Source of the DNA: Anaerolineae bacterium
GTDB taxonomy: Bacteria > Chloroflexota > Anaerolineae > Aggregatilineales > Aggregatilineaceae
Assembly: GCA_018056405.1 (NCBI GenBank)
Contig: JAGPFT010000118.1
Coordinates: 1-7,917, forward strand
Reading direction: 5' to 3'
Length of the DNA stretch: 7,917 nt
A program made the position numbers and the translations under genes. Shown here piece after piece: positions 1 through 5,571 of this stretch; position 1 is the stretch's first letter; each line of letters starts with the position of its first letter. The notes under the pieces were generated by a model that saw only the letters and a list, made by a program, of their open reading frames with translations, was not told where the DNA came from and made no database searches.

Positions 1-1
1 G

Positions 2-214
2 CACGCCGGTTTCGCGCTGACCGGGGCGCTGTTCATTGAGACGCTGTTCAACTATCCGGGCATGGGCCGCCTGGTCTTCGAGTCGGTTGTGGCCCGCGAC
101 TACCCGGTGATTCAGGGCGTGTTCGTAGTCGTCTCCGTCCTGGTGCTCAGCGCAAACCTGCTGGCCGACTGGCTCTCGTACCGCCTCGATCCGCGCCTGA
201 GGGAAACGCCATGA
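2..214 (+). CDS. DppB/OppB-like ABC transporter permease, 3' end only
   Basis: This is the last 70 codons of an inner-membrane permease of the peptide/nickel (Opp/Dpp/Nik) importer class; the start lies upstream of the window. What is visible is the typical C-terminal end of DppB/OppB proteins: an ETLFNYPGMGRLVFESVVARD stretch (about residues 14-34 of the fragment), in which FNYPGMG and the following acidic/aromatic pattern are hallmarks, then a hydrophobic final membrane segment (VIQGVFVVVSVLVLSANLLAD) and a short cytoplasmic tail ending in the family's usual YRLDPRLR. The stop codon TGA (212-214) overlaps the ATG of the DppC-like gene, indicating translational coupling. In the family this subunit pairs with DppC to form the transmembrane channel. 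Family assignment is firm; the substrate is not determinable from this part. Confidence 0.93.
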   Translation, partial: HAGFALTGALFIETLFNYPGMGRLVFESVVARDYPVIQGVFVVVSVLVLSANLLADWLSYRLDPRLRETP

Positions 215-1101
215 TCCGCGAAGCCCTGCGTCTGCCAGTCGCCCCTGCTGCGGCAACCTATCCACCCCGCCGGCTGCGCGCCCTGTTGGGCGGCGAGAGC
301 ATCGTCGGCTTGCTGATCCTGCTGATCCTGGCCGCGCTGGCCGCCTTCGCCCCGCTGCTGGCCCCCTACGACCCGGAGGCCTTCAGCGGCAACTCCCTGG
401 AGCGGCCTAGCGCCGCGCATCGCCTGGGCACCAACGATGTGGGCCAGGACATTCTCAGCGAACTCATTTACGGCGCGCGCATCTCGCTGACCGTCGCGGC
501 GGGCGCGGCGATGGGGACTGTCATTCTGGCCGTGCTCGTCGGCGGGGCGGCGGGCTACGCCGGCGGCTGGCTCGATCTCGTTCTGATGCGCCTGGTGGAT
601 ATGATCCTGGCCCTGCCGCGCCTGCCCCTGCTGATCCTGGTCAATGCGCTGCTGGGCGCGGGACTGGACACAATGATCCTGACCATCGCTCTGCTCTCCT
701 GGCCACCGACCGCGCGCATCATCCGCGCCCAGGTGCAGAGCGTCCGGCAGCGCGGCTACGTGCGCATGGCGCGCGGCTTCGGCGGCGGCCCGTTGTATCT
801 CTTCGCTCGCCACATCCTGCCGCAGATTGCCCCGCTGATCCTCTTCGGCCTGGTGACGGCGGCGGGCCATGCGGTGGCGCTGGAAGCGGGGCTGGCCTTC
901 CTGGGCCTGGGCGACCCCACCGCCAAAAGCTGGGGGCTGATGATGCGCTACGCCCTGAACCTGCCCGGCCTGCTGCTCACCGACCGCTGGCTGTGGTGGC
1001 TGCTGCCACCCGGCATCTGCGTGACGCTGCTCGTGCTGGCCCTGGCGCTGATCGGCATCGGCCTGGAAAGCCGTCTCGACACGAGGTTGAAGCAGCGATG
1101 A
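211..1101 (+). CDS. DppC/OppC-like ABC transporter permease
   Basis: This 296-residue integral membrane protein is the second channel subunit of a peptide/nickel-type ABC importer, of normal length for the family. After a roughly 30-residue cytoplasmic leader there is a first membrane segment (about 31-52) followed by the diagnostic DppC stretch APYDPEAF and HRLGTNDVGQDILSELIYGARISL (about 51-93). Further hydrophobic segments lie near 94-115, 123-148, 152-166, 206-232 and 266-287. The EAA loop that docks on the ATPase is seen around 182-204 (YVRMARGFGGGPLYLFARHILP), with the conserved G and the ILP ending; the canonical A-x-x-x-G is degenerate (ARGFGGG). The start is supported by GAGGG at 199-203, seven bases before the ATG. 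It overlaps the preceding permease and the following ATPase gene by ATGA. Family is secure; the ligand is unknown. Confidence 0.95.
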   Translation: MIREALRLPVAPAAATYPPRRLRALLGGESIVGLLILLILAALAAFAPLLAPYDPEAFSGNSLERPSAAHRLGTNDVGQDILSELIYGARISLTVAAGAAMGTVILAVLVGGAAGYAGGWLDLVLMRLVDMILALPRLPLLILVNALLGAGLDTMILTIALLSWPPTARIIRAQVQSVRQRGYVRMARGFGGGPLYLFARHILPQIAPLILFGLVTAAGHAVALEAGLAFLGLGDPTAKSWGLMMRYALNLPGLLLTDRWLWWLLPPGICVTLLVLALALIGIGLESRLDTRLKQR

Positions 1102-2873
1102 GCGCCCCTCTGCTCAACGTCCAAAACCTGCGCGTCACCTTCGCGCCCGCCACGCCCGGCCAGCCCCCGGCCCACGCTGTAGATGGCGTCACGTTCGCGC
1201 TGGAAACGGGCGGCTCGCTGGCCATCGTCGGCGAGACCGGCTCCGGCAAGACGACCCTGGCGCGGGCGCTGCTCGGCCTGCACCCGACGGGCAGCGTGAG
1301 CGGCAGCGTGCAGTTGGGCGGCCAGGAGTTGGTCGGGCTGGACGAAGGGCGCTGGCGGCCCCTGCGCTGGAAACGCATCGCCCTGGCCGTGCAGAACGCG
1401 GGCACCGCCTTCGACCCGGTGTACCGCATGGGCGAGCAGATTGCCGAGCCGCTGCGCGAGCACCTGGGCCTGTCCAGCGCGGAGGCGGCGGCGCGCGCCG
1501 CTGCACTCGTCGAGCAGGTGGGCCTGGCCGAGCGTCACCTGCGCGCCTACCCGCACCAACTCAGCGGCGGCGAGAAGCAGCGGCTGATGCTGGCCATGGC
1601 CCTGAGCTGCGAGCCGGAGCTTCTGATCGTGGACGAGCCGACCAGCGGGCAGGACATGCTCGCGCGCGCCCAGGTGATCGCCCTGCTGCGCGACATCCGC
1701 GCCCAGCGCGGCACGGCCCTGCTGCTGATCTCGCACGATCTCGCTGCCGTCGCCCAACTGGCCGAACAGGTTGCCGTGCTCTACGCAGGCAAGCTGATCG
1801 AAGTGGGAGCGACCCGCGACGTGTTCAGCGCGCCGCGCCATCCCTACACCTGGGGGCTGCTCAACGCCTACCCGAACATGAGCACAGCGCGCGACCTGAG
1901 CGGGATTCGCGGGCAGATGCCGGACCCCGCGCACCCGCCGACGGGCTGCCGCTTCCACCCGCGCTGCACTCAGGCGGTGGACGAATGCCGGCGCGTCGAG
2001 CCGCCGCTGCAAAGGCACGGCGGGCGATGGCTGGCCTGTCACCTGGGCGGGCTGCACGCCTTGCTGCGCGCTGACGGCCTGCGCAAGACCTTCACCACCA
2101 ACGGGCACCTCGGCCCGGCGCAGAACATCGAGGCCGTGCGCGACGTGTCGCTGGAGGTGTACGAGGGGGAAGTCGTCGGGCTGGTGGGCGAGACCGGCAG
2201 CGGCAAGAGCACGTTGGGCCGGCTGCTGGTGGGGCTGCTCAGCCCGGAATCCGGCTCGATTGCCTTCGAGGGAAATCCCCTCACCCTGACCAACGGCTCC
2301 GCTTCCAAACACCTGCGCCGCCGCCTCCAACTGATCCCGCAAGACCCGTTCGACAGCGTGAGTCCCTATCTGACCGTGTGCCAGATCGTGCGCGAGCCGC
2401 TCGACGTACAAGGGACGGGCACCCCCGCCGAACGCCGCGAGCAGGTGCGCGAGGCGCTGGCGGCGGTGGGGCTGCCCACCCTGGACGCTTTCCTGGCGCG
2501 CCGCCCGCACGAATTGAGCGGCGGCCAGTTGCAGCGGGTGGTCATCGCCCGCGCGCTGGTGCTGGGGCCGAAGCTGATCGTCGCCGATGAGCCGGTCTCC
2601 ATGCTCGACGCCAGCGAGCAGGCCAAGCTGATCACCCTGCTGAAGACCATCCAGAACGAGCGCGGCATGGGCCTGCTGCTCATCTCGCACGATCTGGCAC
2701 TGGTGCGCAAGGTGGCCGACCGCATCCTGGTCATGCGCGACGGCCAGATCATCGAGGGCGGGCCGTCTAGCCGGGTGATCGCCCAGCCACAGCACGACTA
2801 CACCCGCGCGTTGCTGCGGGCCGCGCCGTCGTTCGATTGGTATGCGGCGAGCGGCAACGGGAACCGGCCTTGA
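1098..2873 (+). CDS. Fused double-domain ABC ATPase (DppD-DppF type)
   Basis: This 591-residue cytoplasmic ATPase carries both nucleotide-binding domains of a peptide/nickel-type importer in one chain, the architecture of GsiA and YejF. Domain 1: Walker A GETGSGKT (45-52), Q-loop Q99, signature LSGGE (155-159), Walker B LLIVDE (175-180), switch His213. It is followed by the OppD/DppD C-terminal region, with four cysteines (284, 290, 297, 314) in the GCRFHPRC...C...C arrangement; in some DppD proteins this binds a [4Fe-4S] cluster. Domain 2: Walker A GETGSGKS (364-371), Q415, signature LSGGQ (473-477), Walker B LIVADE (493-498), His531. Both sites keep their catalytic glutamate, so both look active. 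The D-loop of domain 1 is SGQD rather than SALD. The ATG at 1098 is chosen because it overlaps the upstream stop, has GAGG at 1083-1086, and begins directly with the first beta strand; an in-frame upstream GTG (993) would add residues with no family match. Confidence 0.95.
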   Translation: MSAPLLNVQNLRVTFAPATPGQPPAHAVDGVTFALETGGSLAIVGETGSGKTTLARALLGLHPTGSVSGSVQLGGQELVGLDEGRWRPLRWKRIALAVQNAGTAFDPVYRMGEQIAEPLREHLGLSSAEAAARAAALVEQVGLAERHLRAYPHQLSGGEKQRLMLAMALSCEPELLIVDEPTSGQDMLARAQVIALLRDIRAQRGTALLLISHDLAAVAQLAEQVAVLYAGKLIEVGATRDVFSAPRHPYTWGLLNAYPNMSTARDLSGIRGQMPDPAHPPTGCRFHPRCTQAVDECRRVEPPLQRHGGRWLACHLGGLHALLRADGLRKTFTTNGHLGPAQNIEAVRDVSLEVYEGEVVGLVGETGSGKSTLGRLLVGLLSPESGSIAFEGNPLTLTNGSASKHLRRRLQLIPQDPFDSVSPYLTVCQIVREPLDVQGTGTPAERREQVREALAAVGLPTLDAFLARRPHELSGGQLQRVVIARALVLGPKLIVADEPVSMLDASEQAKLITLLKTIQNERGMGLLLISHDLALVRKVADRILVMRDGQIIEGGPSSRVIAQPQHDYTRALLRAAPSFDWYAASGNGNRP

Positions 2874-2930
2874 GCGCCCGCCCCTTGCTGCGCGAAGTAT
2901 CCATATCAGTCTGGTTTCAACATAGCTTAT

Positions 2931-2936
2931 GAGGAG
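2931..2936 (+). promoter_or_regulatory. Ribosome binding site of the binding-protein gene
   Basis: GAGGAG lies seven bases before the ATG at 2944. It decides the start: an in-frame ATG at 2929 overlaps this motif and has no purine-rich sequence ahead of it. The site is stronger than those of the upstream permease and ATPase genes, which fits the excess of binding protein usually made in such importers. Confidence 0.7.
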
Positions 2937-2943
2937 TGCATTG

Positions 2944-4575
2944 ATGACCCAATCGCAGACCTTCCGCGCCGCCGTATGGAGCGTCCTGCTGAGCGCCCTG
3001 CTGCTGGCCGGGCTGCTCCCGCCGGGCGCAACCCCTCAGGCCACTGCCGCCCCGCCGGCCGAGAAGGTCGCCGTACTGCGCCTGCCCAGCGGCGGCTACT
3101 GGGGCCACCCGTCTCCCTTCGGCTTCAACCGGGGGCCGGGCTACCTGCGCGCCTCGCTCATCTTCGATACGCTCGTCTGGCGCGACGCCAGCGGCGAGAC
3201 CATCCCCTGGCTGGCGACAGACTGGAGCCTGTCTGCTGACGGGCTAACCTGGACGTTCACCCTGCGCGAGGGCGTGCAGTGGCAGGACGGGACGCCCTTC
3301 ACCGCTGACGATGTGGCTTTCTCCATCCAGTACTACCTGGACCATCCCGGCACGGCCTGGTTCATGTCCCAGGCGGATCAGATCGCCTCCGCTGCCCCAG
3401 TGAGCGAGCACCAGGTGGCGATCACCCTCAAGCAGCCCTTCGCGCCGTTCTTGCAGACCACCGCCGAAGCGCTGCTCATCTTCCCGCGCCACATCTGGGA
3501 GAACGTGACCGATCCCAAGACCTACACCGGCGAAGGGGCGTTCACCGGCACCGGCGCGTACCGTCTGGTCGAGTACAGCCAGGCCGAGGGCGCGTACCTG
3601 TTCGAGGCCAACCCGGACTTCTTCCTGGGCGATCCGTATGTGCAGCGCATCGAGTTCGTGCCCACCAGCGACAACTACCTGGCCCTGCTCAATGGTGACA
3701 TTGCCGCCTTCGACCAGTTCGGCGGCGTGACCGACGAGATGCTGGCCCCCTTCGCCGATGCGCCCTACGAAGTGCGCGTTGCGCCGGGCGAGTGGGGCAT
3801 GTTCCTCTACTTCAACCTGGAACAGGACACGCCCCTGCGCGATGCGCGCGTCCGCCAGGCCATCGCCCACGCGGTGGACCGGGCGGCGCTGGTCGAGCGC
3901 GTGCTGTTCGGCTTCGGCGAGGCGGGCAGCCCCGGTTTCTTGCCGCCGGCGAACCCGTTCTACAACCCCGACGTGCCCGATTACACCCACGATCCAGAGC
4001 GGGCGCGAGCGCTGCTGGCTGAGGCCGGCTATGACGGCACGCCGCTCAAGCTGGCCTACTCAACCGACTGGATCATGGCTTCGCCGCGCGCGGTGGAGAT
4101 CATCGAGAGCGGCCTGAGCGAGGTCGGCATCCCCCTTGAGCACATCGTCATGGATCAGGCGACGATGGACGCGGCCACAACCGAGGGCAATTACGAGATG
4201 GCCCTGATCGGCTTTGGGGGGCTGGGCGGCGACCCGGATCAACTGCGGCGCAGTTTCGCCAGCAGCAGCGCGCTACGCGGATTCGCGCGTGCGCTGGGCT
4301 ACTCCAACCCGGACTTCGACGCCCTGGCGGAGGCGCAGCTTGGCCTGGCCGACGCGCAGGCGCGCCACGAGGCCATCTACGCGATGCAGACCATCCTGGC
4401 CGAAGACCTGCCCGTGCTGCCGCTCTACTACACGGCGCGCGTGGTCGTCTTCAATGCCGCCGTGTTCGACAACTGGACGTACACGCCCGGCGGCTGGGGT
4501 GGCGGCATCCCCATGCCGTACAACAAGCACCAGTTCATCGTCGGGACGCCGACGGGACTGACCATCCGCGAGTAG
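2944..4575 (+). CDS. Extracellular solute-binding protein, family 5 (peptide/nickel importer)
   Basis: This 543-residue protein is the ligand-capturing component of the importer encoded just upstream. Residues 1-35 look like a Sec signal peptide: a short N-region with one Arg, a hydrophobic core (about 11-25, VWSVLLSALLLAGLL) and a signal peptidase I site near ATA|AP (33-37). There is no lipobox cysteine, and I find no cysteine anywhere in the protein. SBP_bac_5 features follow: LIFDTLVWRD (72-81), WTFTLREGVQWQDGTPFTADDVAFS (103-127), the RVRQAIAHAVDRAALVERVLFGFG helix (302-325) and a C-terminal LPVLPLYY (489-496). Length is normal for the family. It starts 70 bases after the ATPase stop, so it is probably in the same operon but may also have its own promoter. 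Members bind oligopeptides, dipeptides, nickel or metal chelates, opines or oligosaccharides; nothing I can see fixes the ligand. Confidence 0.93.
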   Translation: MTQSQTFRAAVWSVLLSALLLAGLLPPGATPQATAAPPAEKVAVLRLPSGGYWGHPSPFGFNRGPGYLRASLIFDTLVWRDASGETIPWLATDWSLSADGLTWTFTLREGVQWQDGTPFTADDVAFSIQYYLDHPGTAWFMSQADQIASAAPVSEHQVAITLKQPFAPFLQTTAEALLIFPRHIWENVTDPKTYTGEGAFTGTGAYRLVEYSQAEGAYLFEANPDFFLGDPYVQRIEFVPTSDNYLALLNGDIAAFDQFGGVTDEMLAPFADAPYEVRVAPGEWGMFLYFNLEQDTPLRDARVRQAIAHAVDRAALVERVLFGFGEAGSPGFLPPANPFYNPDVPDYTHDPERARALLAEAGYDGTPLKLAYSTDWIMASPRAVEIIESGLSEVGIPLEHIVMDQATMDAATTEGNYEMALIGFGGLGGDPDQLRRSFASSSALRGFARALGYSNPDFDALAEAQLGLADAQARHEAIYAMQTILAEDLPVLPLYYTARVVVFNAAVFDNWTYTPGGWGGGIPMPYNKHQFIVGTPTGLTIRE

Positions 4576-4583
4576 AGAGTTGC

Positions 4584-4607
4584 CAGTGATCGGTTCTCGG
4601 TGATCAG
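4584..4607. repeat. Short imperfect tandem repeat (GTGATC motif)
   Basis: CAGTGATCGGT (4584-4594) and CGGTGATCAGT (4598-4608) form an imperfect direct repeat with a 14-base period, starting eight bases after the binding-protein stop. The TGATC (4587-4591) and GATCA (4602-4606) units can also pair as a five-base stem. It resembles the degenerate AGTGATC-type tracts sometimes found between bacterial genes. Function unknown; it could be chance. Confidence 0.35.
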
Positions 4608-4655
4608 TGAGTGCGCCAGCCTGCTACACTCTTTCAGGGCACAGGGGCGACCCGA

Positions 4656-4777
4656 TTACGATACTGTTGGCGAAATGATCTCGTGGGGGCGCATTGCACT
4701 ACGCCCCTACGGGGGCGCAGCAGAGCAGCGCCCCTACGAGACCGGCGTAAAGGGATTCGCCAACAGCATCGGTTACG
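4656..4777. repeat. MITE-like palindromic element with inverted termini
   Basis: The outer arms CGATACTGTTGGCGAA (4659-4674) and TTCGCCAACAGCATCG (4756-4771) are inverted repeats matching at 15 of 16 positions. Inside them a second arm pair, 4677-4692 and 4728-4743 (core TCTCGT and GGGGCGC), matches at 14 of 16. The centre adds CGCCCCTAC (4702-4710) next to GGGGGCGC (4711-4718), so the DNA or RNA can fold either as one long cruciform with an inner hairpin or as two tandem hairpins. A direct TTACG lies at 4656-4660 and again at 4773-4777, as a target-site duplication would. There is no coding capacity. This is the anatomy of a miniature inverted-repeat element or a large REP-like palindrome; the mobilising enzyme is not in the window. 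Confidence 0.72.
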
Positions 4778-4818
4778 GGGGAGAAGTCCAGGAAGTTCTC
4801 TGAACGCCTCGCCCCTCA

Positions 4819-4850
4819 GTCCCTCCTCCAGCAAAGCTAGAAGGGGGGAC
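4819..4850. repeat. GC-rich hairpin, AAA loop
   Basis: GTCCCTCCTCCAGC (4819-4832) pairs with GCTAGAAGGGGGGAC (4836-4850) across an AAA loop, with about two mismatches and one bulged base. No T-run follows on either strand, so it is not a canonical terminator. It sits between the MITE-like element and repeat copy A and may be another degraded intergenic repeat. Confidence 0.5.
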
Positions 4851-4866
4851 GATCCGGCGAGCGACT

Positions 4867-4914
4867 CTCCCCTTCCCCTGGCTCGGCTGGGGGAAGGGGC
4901 CGGAGGATAGGGGC
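4867..4914 (+). repeat. Hairpin/G-run repeat, copy A
   Basis: CCCCTTCCCC (4869-4878) and GGGGAAGGGG (4890-4899) form a perfect ten-base stem with an 11-base loop, followed by the tail CCGGAGGATAGGGG (4900-4913). The arrangement of C-rich arm, loop, G-rich arm and CCGG-GGAT-GGG tail recurs at 7871-7917 on the same strand and at 7813-7853 on the other, so it is a dispersed family and not chance. The tail has two-G tracts, giving only weak quadruplex potential here. Confidence 0.7.
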
Positions 4915-4945
4915 GTCTACCTGGCAGAAGTGCATAACACGCTTT

Positions 4946-4950
4946 AGGAG
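4946..4950 (+). promoter_or_regulatory. Ribosome binding site of the methyltransferase gene
   Basis: AGGAG ends five bases before the ATG at 4956. It overlaps an in-frame GTG at 4950, which can therefore hardly be the start. Confidence 0.6.
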
Positions 4951-4955
4951 TGCCC

Positions 4956-5561
4956 ATGACCGACCCCATCCGCGATTACTTCGAGCGCCGCGCTCCCGAC
5001 TGGGACAGCGAAATGCCTGCCCACCTCGACGAGACGCTGCGCCAGCTTGTGGCCGCCTTCGCCGCCGAGTTCGGCGCAGCGCGGGCCATCCTGGAGATTG
5101 GCACGGGCACCGGCGCGCTCATCCCGTGCCTGTTGGAGCACACGCCTGCCGCCCGGCTGGTCTCGCTCGACCTGGCTCACGCCATGCTGCGCCAGGCTCA
5201 CCAGCGCTGCCCTGGCGCGCTATTAGTGCAGGGCGATGTGCACGCGCTGCCCTTCCCCTCAGCGGCAGCGCGCTCGTTTGATCTGGTGGTCTGCCACAAT
5301 AGCTTCCCGCACTTCGCCGACAAGCCCCGCGCCCTGGCCGAGATAGGGCGCGTCCTGCGCCCTGGGGGACAGGTGCTCATTCTGCACAACAATTCGCGCG
5401 AGCGGGTGAACGCCATTCACAGCCAGGCCGGAGGGCCTATCGCTGAGGACTTCCTGCCGCCCGGCGGGGAGATGTGCCTCCTGCTGGTCGAGGCGGGATA
5501 TGGGGCGGTGTGGGTCGAGGACGCCACCGATCATTATCTGGCGGGAGGTCTGCGGGCGTAG
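4956..5561 (+). CDS. Class I SAM-dependent methyltransferase
   Basis: This 201-residue soluble protein has the Rossmann-like methyltransferase fold of the UbiE/Methyltransf_11 type. Motif I is EIGTGTGAL (47-55), the acidic end of beta 2 that contacts the SAM ribose is D72 (SLDLAHAML), the adenine-contacting region is QGDVHALPF (92-100), motif IV is FDLVVCHNSFPHF (108-120), and LRPGGQVLI (134-142) is the usual post-I strand. The C-terminal part, with HNNSRERVNAIH (144-155), the LPPGGEM segment and a GY close to the end, should contain the acceptor site; I recall similar segments in methyltransferases near peptide/nickel-type importers of anaerobes, but this is memory, not a search. The acceptor is unknown. 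The gene is co-oriented with the importer but separated by 380 repeat-rich bases. It faces the permease gene tail to tail, 10 bases apart. Confidence 0.88.
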   Translation: MTDPIRDYFERRAPDWDSEMPAHLDETLRQLVAAFAAEFGAARAILEIGTGTGALIPCLLEHTPAARLVSLDLAHAMLRQAHQRCPGALLVQGDVHALPFPSAAARSFDLVVCHNSFPHFADKPRALAEIGRVLRPGGQVLILHNNSRERVNAIHSQAGGPIAEDFLPPGGEMCLLLVEAGYGAVWVEDATDHYLAGGLRA

Positions 5562-5571
5562 GCCCAGCCGC

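Larger units (their letters stand above)
4576..4955. other. Gene-free, repeat-dense intergenic region
   Basis: This 380-base gap between the binding-protein stop and the methyltransferase start holds no credible gene; open frames here run across palindromes and match no family. It contains, in order, a short imperfect direct repeat (4584-4607), a MITE-like palindromic element (4656-4777), a hairpin (4819-4850) and copy A of the hairpin/G-run repeat (4867-4914). No hairpin followed by a T-run, that is, no canonical intrinsic terminator, is visible after the importer. The last 40 bases before the methyltransferase hold only its ribosome binding site and a weak CATAAC hexamer too close to the start to trust as a -10 box. 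Confidence 0.7.

Noticed and set aside
112..870. Minus-strand frame of 252 codons opposite the permease genes
   Set aside because: Antisense to the DppC-like gene; composition is low-complexity and no family is recognisable.
993..1097. Upstream extension of the ATPase to a GTG at 993
   Set aside because: Adds 35 residues lying entirely within the permease gene with no family similarity; the ATGA overlap at 1098 and its GAGG are better.
948..2795. Long open frame (615 codons) on the minus strand opposite the ATPase gene
   Set aside because: It is antisense to an ATPase with all motifs intact. The translation is Gln/Arg/Ala/His-rich with no recognisable domain, as expected from a GC-rich gene read backwards.
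2929..2943. Earlier ATG at 2929 for the binding protein
   Set aside because: No ribosome binding site upstream, and it overlaps the GAGGAG that serves the ATG at 2944.
3244..3990. Minus-strand frame of 248 codons opposite the binding-protein gene
   Set aside because: Antisense to a clear SBP_bac_5 gene; no domain, no ribosome binding site of note.
4659..4771. Intrinsic terminator of the importer operon
   Set aside because: The palindromes form strong stems, but none is followed by a T-run on the plus strand, and the structure is far larger than a terminator.
4600..4910. Small plus-strand frames of 67 and 99 codons between the binding protein and the methyltransferase
   Set aside because: They run through the palindromic repeats, whose arms explain their composition, and match no protein family.
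4933..4938. CATAAC as -10 box of the methyltransferase promoter
   Set aside because: It lies only about 17 bases before the start codon and has no -35 partner; transcription would begin at the ribosome binding site.
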